In this document: in pieces, positions 52,491-61,490 of the stretch
Numbering within the stretch: position 1 is the first letter of the stretch
Layout of the letters: the number at the start of each line of letters is the position of its first letter
Source: JAUWPO01 sp965603285
Lineage (GTDB): Bacteria; Chloroflexota; Anaerolineae; Anaerolineales; UBA4823
Reading direction: 5' to 3'
DNA length: 64,000 nt
NCBI GenBank assembly: GCA_965603285.1
Contig: CBFDCK010000004.1
Coordinates: 1 to 64,000 of the forward strand
The notes under the pieces: model-generated
What the model saw: only the letters and a program-made list of their open reading frames with translations
Database searches by the model: none
Told to the model about the DNA's origin: nothing
Program-made: the position numbers and the translations under genes

Positions 52491-52908
52491 TTGGCCAACC
52501 AATCCCCTAAAAACGTGAAAGTTATTGCTGCCAACTAATAATTGCATTTGGTTTAATATTATATCAATTTTGCTCTTAAATATCGTAATATACTGTCTCA
52601 ACGCACAAACAGCACTAACCACAAAAAGCCAGTAGCTGTGCAGCACAGCCCAATAATAATTGCTCAGAGTATCGGGGTTGTAATCTCATCGTGTGCTTTT
52701 AATATGATCTATCAAATATTTTAGTAGAGTATAATGGTCGTTATGGTCTTGTTATTTGGGGTACACTAATTTTCGTGTTGTAAGACGAAAGAATTCAAAC
52801 TTGAAGGGCGTCAATATTAAGTGGCTTTGGTGTTATAAAACTCGTTAGCGACCATCGCAGCCCAGAATCAATAACAAACAAAAGCAAATTCGGAGGAGAA
52901 TATTTATC
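52491..52908. other. Intergenic region, 418 bp, possible promoter
   Basis: AT-rich gap before the DoxX gene. TATAAT at 52730-52735 is a possible -10 box but no good -35 is present at 16-18 bp. GGAGGAG at ~52892-52898 is the DoxX ribosome site. I see no RNA gene or ORF with a start signal. Confidence 0.4.
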
Positions 52909-53406
52909 ATGATCACATTTCAATCATTAAAGCACCCCCAGGTACCGCTGTTTTGGATCGCTTTGCTGCGTATAATGCTGGGCGTGATGTTCTTGACTAC
53001 CTGGTTGAGCAATCTCTCCAAGGGATTTTACACACCTGAGGGTCTGCAGTTCTTCTTCAGCGAAGTTTTTCCGCAATCACAAAACTCGCTCATCTGGTAT
53101 GCCGCCTTCATCGAAAACGTAATCCTGCCGATGGGGGGCACCTTCGCACCATTCCAATTGGTAGCCGAATTCCTGTTAGGACTATTTTTGCTGGTCGGTT
53201 TTCTTACTCCTTTTACCAGCGTGGCGGCTGCCTTCTTTATAACCAATACCTTCCTTGCCACATTCGGTCATGATTGGCCCTGGAGCTACGTGATGATATT
53301 AGGGATTCTGGGAGTCTTATTCTTTACAAAAGCGGGACGTAGTCTGGGTATTGACACCAGGCTGGCGAAAAACCGCTCCAAACCACCCATTCCATATCTC
53401 TGGTAA
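52909..53406 (+). CDS. DoxX-family membrane protein
   Basis: 165 aa, four predicted membrane helices: RIMLGVMFLTTWLSNL, a re-entrant-like LIWYAAFIENVILP, LVAEFLLGLFLLVGFLTPF and YVMILGILGVLFF. DoxX and related proteins are small membrane proteins of variable function, including quinol oxidase subunits and redox-stress complexes. No terminal oxidase subunit is nearby. ATG 52909 has GGAGGAG ~10 nt upstream. Followed after 11 bp by a membrane glycosyltransferase, so probably co-transcribed. Confidence 0.85.
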   Translation: MITFQSLKHPQVPLFWIALLRIMLGVMFLTTWLSNLSKGFYTPEGLQFFFSEVFPQSQNSLIWYAAFIENVILPMGGTFAPFQLVAEFLLGLFLLVGFLTPFTSVAAAFFITNTFLATFGHDWPWSYVMILGILGVLFFTKAGRSLGIDTRLAKNRSKPPIPYLW

Positions 53407-53417
53407 TTATCCTGGTC

Positions 53418-54941
53418 ATGGAAATACCCACTTGGATAATTATCCTGCTCGAAATTATTTATGGCGTGATTGTTATTGCTCTGGCGATTTACGGTTTCAA
53501 CACCCTTTTCCTGACATGGAGGAGGATGCGTCAAACAAAATCAACCAACAAACTGCGCGCAAATCAAGGGAATGACCTGCCTCGAGTCACCATCCAGTTG
53601 CCTGTATACAACGAGCGCTATGTTGTTAAACGATTGATCGATTCCGTCGCAGCGTTGGATTATCCCAAAGAACTACTCGAAATCCAGGTTTTGGATGATT
53701 CCGACGATATCACTTCAGATATCGTCTCTCAAGTAGTAACTTATCATCGAAATCTAGGGGTAGACATCAGGCATATCCAACGCTCTAACAGGGTAGGCTA
53801 CAAAGGCGGCGCTTTGGCTCACGGTATGCTAAACGCTCGGGGGGAATTCGTCGCCATATTTGACGCCGACTTCATTCCAAATCCCGATTTTCTCCAGGCA
53901 ACCATTCTCTACTTTGTAGAAGACACAAATATCGGTTGCGTCCAAGCCCGCTGGGGACACACTAATTCCGATTCATCATGGCTAACACGCGCCCAGGCAA
54001 CTGGGATAGATGGTCATTTCCTGATCGAACAGGAAACCCGCAGCGCAGGTGGTTTTCTTCTCAATTTTAACGGCACGGCCGGGATTTGGCGGCGTTCCTG
54101 CATTGAAGATGCCGGTGGGTGGCAGAGCGATACTCTTACGGAAGATCTAGATCTGAGCTACCGTGCTCAACTGCGGGGATGGCGCATCCTGTACCTACCA
54201 CACATCAGTGTGCCTGCCGAACTGCCTGTTCACATCAATGCTTTCAAACGCCAGCAGTTTCGCTGGGCAAAGGGCAGCATCCAGACCGCTCGCAAAATGC
54301 TGCCCGAGTTGTGGCGTTCTACTCAACCGCTGCGCAATAAGATCGAAGGTTCGATTCACCTTACCCACTACGTCGTTCACCCGCTGATACTGGTCAACTT
54401 ATTCTTAACCCTGCCGGTGCTGCTTTTAAACAGCCGGTTCTTTTGGACCATCCATCTCTTTACAACCGCTGCTATCGGTCCACTTCTCATGTATTGGATC
54501 TCTATGCGAGAGGAGGGTCAAAGCATCCAAGAACGCCTATCGCACTTGATCGGACTGCTTTTCCTGGGGATGGGCTTATCGGTGAACAATACCCGCGCCT
54601 TCACGGAGGCTTCTTTGGGGATCAAAACTTCATTTCTAAGGACACCAAAATTCAACCTTCAGGGAGGTGAGGGAGCAGGTGAAAACCATGATTATATGTT
54701 ACCGCGCGATGCCAACTTCTGGATTGAGGCTCTGCTGGGGGTCTACTCCGTGGGATTATTAGCTTACGTGATATTGATCGGAGCCTGGGGGCTTGTGTTC
54801 TGGGTGTTATTATACGCTGGGGGCTTCAGCTATGTCGCTGGCTTGAGTTATATCCAGTCTCTACCGCGTAATGCAAAAAGCAAACCTGGTCGATTAACCT
54901 TGAGCCAAGAAAGCAAGGAGTCCAAGCTCATCGGGGGTTAA
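53418..54941 (+). CDS. Membrane family-2 glycosyltransferase (cellulose-synthase-like)
   Basis: 507 aa. One N-terminal membrane helix (~5-30), a cytoplasmic GT-A domain and three or four C-terminal helices. Catalytic signatures: TIQLPVYNE, VLDDSDD (first Asp pair), FDADFIPNPDFL (DxD), TLTEDLDLSYRAQLRGW (TED base) and the QFRWAKGSIQ form of QxxRW. It is processive-type machinery resembling cellulose/mannan or glucomannan synthase-like proteins. Product unknown. The gene ends 91 bp before the first parS site. Confidence 0.92.
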   Translation: MEIPTWIIILLEIIYGVIVIALAIYGFNTLFLTWRRMRQTKSTNKLRANQGNDLPRVTIQLPVYNERYVVKRLIDSVAALDYPKELLEIQVLDDSDDITSDIVSQVVTYHRNLGVDIRHIQRSNRVGYKGGALAHGMLNARGEFVAIFDADFIPNPDFLQATILYFVEDTNIGCVQARWGHTNSDSSWLTRAQATGIDGHFLIEQETRSAGGFLLNFNGTAGIWRRSCIEDAGGWQSDTLTEDLDLSYRAQLRGWRILYLPHISVPAELPVHINAFKRQQFRWAKGSIQTARKMLPELWRSTQPLRNKIEGSIHLTHYVVHPLILVNLFLTLPVLLLNSRFFWTIHLFTTAAIGPLLMYWISMREEGQSIQERLSHLIGLLFLGMGLSVNNTRAFTEASLGIKTSFLRTPKFNLQGGEGAGENHDYMLPRDANFWIEALLGVYSVGLLAYVILIGAWGLVFWVLLYAGGFSYVAGLSYIQSLPRNAKSKPGRLTLSQESKESKLIGG

Positions 54942-55030
54942 ATTCGCGAATCAGCAATGAGCATAGGTGATGGGAAGAGATTATAACAGGGAAACTTACT
55001 GGAGCATTGATCGCAAGCGTATCCAAATAA

Positions 55031-55050
55031 GATGTTTCACGTGAAACATC
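55031..55050. promoter_or_regulatory. parS-type centromere site 1
   Basis: TGTTTCACGTGAAACA (55033-55048) matches the bacterial ParB-binding consensus TGTTNCACGTGAAACA exactly and is flanked to a 20-bp perfect palindrome. It sits between two convergent genes, 45 bp centre-to-centre from site 2. Confidence 0.9.
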
Positions 55051-55071
55051 AAGAAAAGAAAGGCTGCAGTA

Positions 55072-55099
55072 GCTCAATGTTTCACGTGAAACATTGAGC
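55072..55099. promoter_or_regulatory. parS-type centromere site 2
   Basis: The same 16-mer (55078-55093) within a 28-bp perfect palindrome with GCTCAA/TTGAGC arms. Together with site 1 it marks a ParB-loading locus. parS sites cluster near chromosome origins in most bacteria; no parA, parB, dnaA or rsmG gene is in this window. Confidence 0.9.
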
Positions 55100-55115
55100 G
55101 TATAATCTCTCCTTT

Positions 55116-56126
55116 TTATTCCACCCACACACCGTTACGGCGCGCCCACGCTTCTGTTGTTTCTTCGATCAGGTCCAGGAAGGCGTCCAACCCCGCAATC
55201 CGCTCCATAAACTCGGGACTTAACAGCCCCAAGTACTTGAAGGTTTGCGCCCAGGTTTCCCTTTCCGGAGCCTCACCGGGCAGCGAATTGACTGCTATCG
55301 TCCAGGTACGCAACAACGACCACAAAATGTTTTTCGGCTGCTCTCCCTCAAGCATAGATTCGAAGGCTTTTTGGTAGTACGGCTGTCGTATTGGGTGGAT
55401 GCGAACAGGTGCTTTATCAGGAGGTACGGCTTGAAACGCTGATCGCCAAAGAGATACCAGCCTGGGCAGATCACTGTCTTCAAGGTTGGGAGCGCCGAGC
55501 AAACCCAAAAGCCCGGCATACATTCCTGGTTTTCCCATCGCCTCAGCACGGTCAGGAAAATTGATCAGGAAACGCCGCTCGGTAAGTGGGGATCCGTTGA
55601 AACTGGCAATCGCGTTGGCAGCCTGTCCTAAGGCTTTTAGATAACCCAAAACTTCACCTGGTCCAGGATCCGGTTTTTCCATCTGGTACGTTAGCCAGAT
55701 TTTTCGAGCCTTCTCCAGTTGGGACCGTGATCTCTCGAAAACACGATCTGGTCGGTCAAATTGTCCCCGAACGCTGGCTTGTGTGAAATCCATAAAGTGC
55801 TGCGGGTCGTGTAATATTCTACATTCCTTAATTGTTGGACCTAGCCAGGGATGCACGCGCAGGCTCCTCGGCGTGCGGTACATGTTTTGCGAGTGATGGG
55901 CGATGTCCAGGTGAACTTCGTCCGTAATCGTTACTATTTCGCGCTTCTCAGCTTCGTCATCTATATGAATGAATACCAGATCGACATCGGCAGCGCCCCC
56001 CAAAAGATAGTCTTCATCCAACAAGGTACCGCACAAGTATACCGAGACCAGGTTGCGATCTTTGTTTGAGCGCTCTTCTATCGTCTCACTAACAATCCGC
56101 ATCAAAGCTTCACGATTTATGCGCAC
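55116..56126 (-). CDS. Nucleotidyltransferase-fold protein (MNT-like)
   Basis: 336 aa. The N-terminal ~100 residues contain SVYLCGTLLDEDYLLGGAADVDLVFIH (in part: GTLLDEDYLLGGAADVDLV), a GT/S...DxD nucleotidyltransferase motif in which D-V-D would bind metal. The rest is helical and unrecognised. Proteins of this type are common in Chloroflexota and of unknown function; they are longer than antitoxin-type MNT domains and no HEPN partner is adjacent. Start as ATG/GTG at 56126 is not decided by a ribosome site. Upstream 186 bp hold nothing recognisable. Confidence 0.7.
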   Translation of the reverse strand: MRINREALMRIVSETIEERSNKDRNLVSVYLCGTLLDEDYLLGGAADVDLVFIHIDDEAEKREIVTITDEVHLDIAHHSQNMYRTPRSLRVHPWLGPTIKECRILHDPQHFMDFTQASVRGQFDRPDRVFERSRSQLEKARKIWLTYQMEKPDPGPGEVLGYLKALGQAANAIASFNGSPLTERRFLINFPDRAEAMGKPGMYAGLLGLLGAPNLEDSDLPRLVSLWRSAFQAVPPDKAPVRIHPIRQPYYQKAFESMLEGEQPKNILWSLLRTWTIAVNSLPGEAPERETWAQTFKYLGLLSPEFMERIAGLDAFLDLIEETTEAWARRNGVWVE

Positions 56127-56312
56127 AGTCCCTTGCCTCCTTATTACATTACTAACGACCGTCTGACAAAAACAATCTTAAAACCTACAACACGCTAGGC
56201 ACCAGGCTTTTAAGGCAGTTCCTCAAAAAACGCACATCTGAATATAGCTACTGACTAAGCGCTTTTACAATATGGTTGAATATTTACCACAGAGCAAACA
56301 ATAGGGCTTAAA

Positions 56313-56966
56313 TTAACTTGAAGAAGGTGCGTTCAATGGCAGCTCTTGCTGGAACGGCGGCATTTTCAAAGCCTGACGAATCCCGTTTTCCACCAACTTC
56401 AAGTCTTCTCCATTCTGAACATAATCTAACTCATTTGTATCGATCGTTAGCAATAGTGAGCGGCGCTTATTGCGGTCGCCGAAGAATGCCTCATAAGCCT
56501 GGTTGACCTCTTCGATATATGAATGCTCAATACTGCGCTCATAAGAGCGGTCGCGCAGAGCAATACGCCCCATAAGTGTGTCCGTATCCGCCCGCAGGTA
56601 AACAATCAAGTCTGGTATAGTTATTTTCTCAGCTAAGGCTTCGTGTACCCTGCTGTACATTACGAGTTCATCGCCTCGAAGATTGATCTGGGCGAAAAGA
56701 GCGTCTTTTTCAAAGGTGTAGTCAGAGATAAGACGCTCGTCCTGGGATAGGATATCGGTCACCGTACGCCGCTGCTGATGGTAACGACTGAGCAGGAAAA
56801 AGATCTGGGTTTGAAAAGCATACCGCTCCCTGTCACTATAAAAATCGGATAAAAAGGGGTTCTCCTCAAACACCTCCAATAACAGCCCTGCATCGAATGA
56901 GGGTTGTAATAATCTGGCAAGAGTAGTCTTCCCAACGCCTATTGCACCTTCGATTGCTATGTACAT
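56313..56966 (-). CDS. Deoxynucleoside kinase (deoxyadenosine/deoxyguanosine kinase type)
   Basis: 217 aa. P-loop EGAIGVGKTTLARLL (~6-20), EENPFLSDFY, SDYTFEKDALFAQINL (substrate and catalytic region, D-Y-x-F-E-K-D) and a LID segment LRADTDTLMGRIALRDRSYE. Such kinases salvage deoxyadenosine, deoxyguanosine or deoxycytidine to monophosphates. Specificity cannot be read reliably. Cytoplasmic. Single gene with 214 bp upstream before pepF, in which I see no clear promoter. Confidence 0.9.
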   Translation of the reverse strand: MYIAIEGAIGVGKTTLARLLQPSFDAGLLLEVFEENPFLSDFYSDRERYAFQTQIFFLLSRYHQQRRTVTDILSQDERLISDYTFEKDALFAQINLRGDELVMYSRVHEALAEKITIPDLIVYLRADTDTLMGRIALRDRSYERSIEHSYIEEVNQAYEAFFGDRNKRRSLLLTIDTNELDYVQNGEDLKLVENGIRQALKMPPFQQELPLNAPSSS

Positions 56967-57180
56967 TTCAGAACCTATATTTTATTACCTGTTTATGCTA
57001 TATTTGTGTCATATTTATAACGTTTTTCTAGTGCGCTTTTATCGCTACGGCCCCGCGAACCGTTGTTTGTTACCATTCCACTTATGAGCTACAGGATAAA
57101 GGATACCAGTGAACATCTCAAAACGCAACAATCGACAGCGCTAAACTACCTAGCGGCACTAAACTAATTAGCGGCGCGAG

Positions 57181-58962
57181 TTACAGTTCCAAAGTTATGT
57201 CTTCCAGTTGTTCTACTAGCTCCAAGATCACATCAAATCCTCCTTGCCAGAATCCGGTGTCATAGACATCGATTCCGGCCTCCGCAAGGATACGGACAGG
57301 CGCATCTGAACCGCCAGCGGCAAGAATTTTAATAAAGCGCGGCTTAAACGCCTCACCCTCCTCTTTATACTGCTGGTAAAGCGACAACACTAACAACTGT
57401 CCAAATGCGTAGGCATACACATAAAACGGGACATGATAAATATGCGGGATGGAGACCCATTCCCAACCAAATTCAGCGCTTACTTCCACCGCCTCGCCGA
57501 ATTGCTTCTTCAGGTTTTCTTGATAAGCCTTAGAAAGATCGTCCACAGAGGCGTCCTGTTTGACCATCTCGTGTGCCTGGCGCTCGAACAGAGCGAAAAA
57601 TGCCTGGCGCAGGATGGTGGCATAAGCATCGTCCACCTGTCGGAAGAGTAAGTCCTGTCGTACACTCTGATCTTCTTCTTGCGCCAGCAAGCGATCAATC
57701 AGCAGCATCTCGGCGAATGTAGAAGCCGTTTCTGCTAAAGGCAGGGAGGAATGCTGTGTGAAAATGCTGTGATGTTCGGCCAACATGGAGTGAATTGCGT
57801 GACCGAGCTCGTGCGCCAATGTCGCCACGTCTCTTGGACGACCCTGGTAGTTAAGCAGGACCCAGGGAGTCAAATCCGGCGTAACTGTTGCGCAAAAAGC
57901 ACCGTCCCGCTTCCCTTTACGCACTTCGCTGTCGAGGTGATCGTCATCAAAGACCCGCTGCGCCAATTTCGAAATTTGAGGGTCAAACTGACTGAATGAA
58001 TCCAGAACTAGATCAACCGCGGTTTGATATTTATACTTCTTATCGGATCCGGCTACCGGTGCGTAAATATCGTAACGCCGCAGTCGTTCAACACCCAGCA
58101 AGCGCGCCTTGAGTTCAAAAAAGCGCTGAAAAATAGGCGTGTTACGCTCGCAGACATCTAACAGCGTGTTCACTACTTCATCCGGAATATCGTTCACCAA
58201 ATTGCGAACCGCAATCGGTTTATCAAAATGGCGCATATCCAACTGCTCGTTGCGCCAGTCGCGCACTAAGGTCTGGTAGATTTGCCCTAAAATTGGACCG
58301 TCATCCCCGTAAACTCGGTAAAGCTCCTGGTATACACCGGCACGCAGCTGCGGATCACTATCGTGGACATAAACCATCAGTTGGCCGCGGGTTAGCTCTT
58401 TCTCCTCGCCATCAACGGTCAGTTTGAACACATACCGGTTGGTGATTGAATCGTATAATGTGTTGAGAGCACTTGAGCCGGTTACATCCTTTATGTTGAT
58501 AACCTTCTCCTCGGCCTCGGACAATGTGTGCGGTTTAAAATGACGCATCTCCTCCAGCCAGTAGTGAAAATCGCCTGAGCCGGCCATTAACCGGTCCGCT
58601 GGGATGTCATCCAATCCTTTCCACCACAAACTGAAAAACAAAATCTTGTTTTGCATCTCGGCCATTAGCTGTTCCACTTTCGCCAGGAACACCTGCGCAT
58701 CCTGATTCTGTGTGTCAGCAGCAAACTGCAACGCGCCGAAATCGTAGATACGAGAAACCAGGCTGGTGATCTCTTCCAACCGTCGGATAAGTTCTGAAAA
58801 TTCGGTTTTATCTATGTCCTCGTTCAATTGCTGGCGCACAGTCTCAAAATCGGTGACCTTGGCCTCTAATTTCGAAATAGCAGCCTTCATTTCAGGGTCG
58901 TCTTGGGTTTCAAACAGGTCATTAAGACTCCAGCGAGTTTTTTTGTACGTCCTTTCCATCAT
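57181..58962 (-). CDS. pepF: M3-family oligoendopeptidase (PepF-like)
   Basis: 593 aa from ATG 58962 (MMERTYKKTRWSLNDLF), preceded by GAGGGAAG. A frame open further to 59301 exists, but there it overlaps the methyltransferase in another frame and is not conserved. The zinc site HELGHAIHSML (HExxH) is followed by the third ligand Glu in ETASTFAEMLL. N-terminal helical lobe ~1-350. It hydrolyses small peptides in the cytoplasm. The first 41 bp overlap the end of the methyltransferase frame on the same strand, suggesting coupling. Confidence 0.93.
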   Translation of the reverse strand: MMERTYKKTRWSLNDLFETQDDPEMKAAISKLEAKVTDFETVRQQLNEDIDKTEFSELIRRLEEITSLVSRIYDFGALQFAADTQNQDAQVFLAKVEQLMAEMQNKILFFSLWWKGLDDIPADRLMAGSGDFHYWLEEMRHFKPHTLSEAEEKVINIKDVTGSSALNTLYDSITNRYVFKLTVDGEEKELTRGQLMVYVHDSDPQLRAGVYQELYRVYGDDGPILGQIYQTLVRDWRNEQLDMRHFDKPIAVRNLVNDIPDEVVNTLLDVCERNTPIFQRFFELKARLLGVERLRRYDIYAPVAGSDKKYKYQTAVDLVLDSFSQFDPQISKLAQRVFDDDHLDSEVRKGKRDGAFCATVTPDLTPWVLLNYQGRPRDVATLAHELGHAIHSMLAEHHSIFTQHSSLPLAETASTFAEMLLIDRLLAQEEDQSVRQDLLFRQVDDAYATILRQAFFALFERQAHEMVKQDASVDDLSKAYQENLKKQFGEAVEVSAEFGWEWVSIPHIYHVPFYVYAYAFGQLLVLSLYQQYKEEGEAFKPRFIKILAAGGSDAPVRILAEAGIDVYDTGFWQGGFDVILELVEQLEDITLEL

Positions 58963-59578
58963 GTTCTTCCCTCTTATGTTCCTTGGTTTTATAATATTTT
59001 GCTCGGAAAAATTTTCTCGAATAATCGATCGGGAGGCGTTCTCCGGTTTGTTCATCCAAATAATACCACTGCTCCCATCCATTGCACGGTGCCTGGCGCA
59101 ATTCCTTAGCGACCTGATGGATCGATCCGCGCTGCCCATCACACTCAATCGCCCCATCAGCCAGTATCCTGGCAGTAGTTTCTCCGGTCTTACCAAAATA
59201 AAGCATCTGTCCTGGTTGTACAAAACCATACTCCACCAGTGTGCCAAACGGGACTCGCCGCCGTTTGCGCGGGTTGGGGGTCTCGAAGAGCGCTTCATCA
59301 AAGCCGTTTTGGGGGGCGTCTTTTATCCTCGTTCTTGCCAAATCCACAAAACGGGTCTCTCGCTCGATACCGACCCAATGTCTGTATAGGCGTTTGGCGA
59401 CCACGCCGGTCGTGCCGGTACCGAAAAATGGGTCCAGGACCACATCGCCGGGATTGGAACTGGCTTGCAGGATCCGGTAGAGCAAGGACTCCGGTTTTTG
59501 AGTTGGATTCGCTCGTTGTTTGCCTTCCCGCAACCTCTCCCCCCCGGAGCAAATCGGTAAACACCAATCGCTGCGCAT
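58922..59578 (-). CDS. CcrM-like DNA adenine methyltransferase, C-terminal part after amber codon
   Basis: 218 codons in the same frame as the 59579-60070 segment, beginning at ATG immediately after TAG. MRSDWCLPICSGGERL, NPTQKPESLLYRIL and LDPFFGTGTTGVVAKRL (SAM-binding FxGxG motif I) follow the N-terminal half as in beta-class enzymes. The C-terminal ~90 residues (VPFGTLVEYGFVQPGQMLYF, GSIHQVAKELRQAPCNGWEQW in part) match the DNA-recognition extension of CcrM and HinfI methylases as I remember them. It could be made by reinitiation at TAG-ATG, by amber readthrough, or be the silent half of a broken gene. No ribosome site other than coupling. Confidence 0.8.
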   Translation of the reverse strand: MRSDWCLPICSGGERLREGKQRANPTQKPESLLYRILQASSNPGDVVLDPFFGTGTTGVVAKRLYRHWVGIERETRFVDLARTRIKDAPQNGFDEALFETPNPRKRRRVPFGTLVEYGFVQPGQMLYFGKTGETTARILADGAIECDGQRGSIHQVAKELRQAPCNGWEQWYYLDEQTGERLPIDYSRKFFRAKYYKTKEHKREEHDGKDVQKNSLES

Positions 59579-60070
59579 CTACAAGTTGTCGTTAAGCGCT
59601 TTCATGGCGTGGTGATTGAAGGTGTAAGAGGCACCGCGCTCTCTCTGTGCCCAGATCAGGGTTTCGTGGGCATTTGTGAACCGTACACCCCTAAAATTAG
59701 GCATAGGGTTTGATTTGACCCAAATAACATCATTGAGAATCCAATATTGCAAGTCTTGCAGGATTTTACCGATCCGGAAAACGTTGTGATAGATACCAAT
59801 CACCCACAAGGTGCCCGTCCGTTTTAACACTCGCCGGCAGGCTGACAGCCACTGGTTAGTAAAATGGTCATAAGCTTCGAGGTTCTCGAATTTGTCCCAG
59901 GCATCGTCCACGGCTTCTACCCGGGTATGTTTCGGACACCATAGCTCCTGGTGCAATTGCAGGTTGTACGGCGGATCCGTGAAAATTAAATCCACCGATT
60001 CCGCAGGCAGCGCAGCCAAAACCTCAAAACAATCTCCCTGGATTATTTCGTCAATTGGAAAATGAGGCAA
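59579..60070 (-). CDS. CcrM-like DNA adenine methyltransferase, N-terminal part ending in amber codon
   Basis: 163 codons, MPHFPIDEIIQGDCFEVLAALP, with the catalytic N6-adenine motif TDPPYNLQL (motif IV). VDDAWDKFENLEAYDHFTNQWL, WVIGIYHNVFRIGKILQDL and NPMPNFRGVRFTNAHETLIW (each in part) run parallel to Caulobacter CcrM, which methylates GANTC. The frame stops at TAG (59579-59581) where CcrM has a Gln in the NDEVQMRSDW region, so a CAG-to-TAG change is the simple reading. Restored length would be ~382 aa. No restriction endonuclease is adjacent, so it would be an orphan methylase. Confidence 0.85.
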   Translation of the reverse strand: MPHFPIDEIIQGDCFEVLAALPAESVDLIFTDPPYNLQLHQELWCPKHTRVEAVDDAWDKFENLEAYDHFTNQWLSACRRVLKRTGTLWVIGIYHNVFRIGKILQDLQYWILNDVIWVKSNPMPNFRGVRFTNAHETLIWAQRERGASYTFNHHAMKALNDNL

Positions 60071-60164
60071 TTATATACTTCCATAAATATTCGATTAACT
60101 TTTATGAAGGAGGTTCACGGTCTAAGAACCGGTTCGTTTCCGACGTTAATTATAACCCTTCGCC

Positions 60165-60193
60165 TTGACCTGACAACTAACTTTCGATATACT
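60165..60193 (+). promoter_or_regulatory. Promoter of tRNA-Leu
   Basis: TTGACC (60165-60170), a 17-bp spacer, TATACT (60188-60193). Transcription would start near 60200, ~22 bp before the tRNA. Confidence 0.8.
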
Positions 60194-60221
60194 TTGGAAA
60201 CCAATCACTTATCCAACTCAT

Positions 60222-60303
<82 letters not shown>

Positions 60304-60318
60304 CTATATAGATCGCCT

Positions 60319-60344
60319 AACAGCTGTCCGCGGCCAGCTGTTTT
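60319..60344 (+). terminator. Terminator of tRNA-Leu
   Basis: Stem AACAGCTG (60319-60326) with CAGCTGTT (60335-60342), an 8-base loop and a TTTT run, 16 bp after the tRNA. Confidence 0.75.
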
Positions 60345-60561
60345 CTATTAACTTGTTTTCCCTATGATAATGGGACGTTTTTTCTATGGTCATTTAACCA
60401 TCATACTAAGGTTTCTTCACTGTCGTTGATTGAAGTTTTCAGCCACTCCAATTGACATTGTTCGTCACGACCCGCATTGCAATGAACTAACCGGGTAAAT
60501 AGGTTCTGCAAATCGACCCTTGTAGAGTAGCTTTCCATACCTGGTACCTTGTTTCCATGCC

Positions 60562-60584
60562 TGCCCGCCCCAAACAGGCGGGCA
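60562..60584. repeat. REP-like inverted repeat
   Basis: A perfect GC-rich 8-bp stem TGCCCGCC (60562-60569) / GGCGGGCA (60577-60584) with a 7-base loop, 54 bp before the lipoprotein start. No T-run, so not an intrinsic terminator. It has the form of dispersed REP-type palindromes. The rest of 60345-60638 shows nothing further. Confidence 0.5.
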
Positions 60585-60638
60585 AGATACCCTCTCTGCC
60601 GTGTAGAACAACAAAAATATCGAGTAAGATAGGAGAGG

Positions 60639-61439
60639 ATGAACAATCAATTGAAAAGAATAAGAAAGACAACAAGTTTATTCCTGATATCATTACCAAT
60701 TCTGGCGGTCGCTCTAGCAGCATGCAATGCAGGAGGTCAATCGCAGAGTCTGGAAGGGACTAACTGGGTGCTTGAATCGCTGCGGGGGGAAAGTGCACTG
60801 TCCGAAACAACAGTCATGGCAGGATTCCAGGTGGATGGCAGGATGAGCGGTTCAACCGGATGCAATAATTACAATGCGGCATATACAACCGACGGGGATA
60901 CGATCACCATATCCCCAGGCGCAACCACGCTCATGGCCTGCCCCACACCAATCATGGCACAGGAAAGTGCCTTTCTGGACGTGCTGGCATCTGCGACAAC
61001 CTACAAGATTGAAGGCGATGAGATGGAGTTAAAAGACGCTTCCGGTGCTGTCATTGCTAAGTTCTCTGATTTGGAGCCAGTATCATTAGAAAATTCTTCC
61101 TGGCAGGTGATTGGGTATAACAACAGCAAACAGGCTGTAGTAAGCGTCATCATTGGCACCGAGATCACGGCTAATTTTGGTGAGGACGGCACTTTGAGCG
61201 GTTCTGCTGGCTGTAATAATTACACCGCAACCTATAAAGTCAATGGAGATAACATATCCATCGGTCCAGCGGCTGCGACGCGCATGTTTTGCCCGGAGCC
61301 AGACGGGGTCATGGAGCAGGAAGTCCAATATCTGGCAGCGCTTGAAACTGCGTCGACATATCTCATTGAAGTAGACAAGATGGAAATGCGAACCGCCGAG
61401 GGCGCGCTTGCGGCTACGTTTCGGACTGCAGGTGATTAG
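60639..61439 (+). CDS. META-domain lipoprotein with two tandem domains
   Basis: 266 aa. A basic start and hydrophobic stretch end in the lipobox LAAC (Cys29), so it is probably a diacylglycerol-anchored lipoprotein. Two META domains follow (~36-145 and ~152-262); each has the family core GxSGCNNYxxxY (STGCNNYNAAY, SAGCNNYTATY) with a second Cys later (LMACPTP, RMFCPEP), likely paired as a disulphide. META proteins (HslJ-like) are linked to heat and drug stress without known biochemistry. The domains look like an internal duplication. Confidence 0.9.
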   Translation: MNNQLKRIRKTTSLFLISLPILAVALAACNAGGQSQSLEGTNWVLESLRGESALSETTVMAGFQVDGRMSGSTGCNNYNAAYTTDGDTITISPGATTLMACPTPIMAQESAFLDVLASATTYKIEGDEMELKDASGAVIAKFSDLEPVSLENSSWQVIGYNNSKQAVVSVIIGTEITANFGEDGTLSGSAGCNNYTATYKVNGDNISIGPAAATRMFCPEPDGVMEQEVQYLAALETASTYLIEVDKMEMRTAEGALAATFRTAGD

Positions 61440-61490
61440 CACAAATCAAGCTTTTGCTAGATAGGTTAAGAAAAGAGGAGGTCCCAAATA

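Noticed and set aside
55116..56126. MNT-HEPN toxin-antitoxin system
   Set aside because: The protein is too long for an MNT antitoxin and no HEPN gene is adjacent.
58963..59301. N-terminal extension of the M3 peptidase frame (113 extra residues)
   Set aside because: It lies in another frame of the conserved methyltransferase, has no resemblance to PepF, and GAGGGAAG precedes the ATG at 58962.
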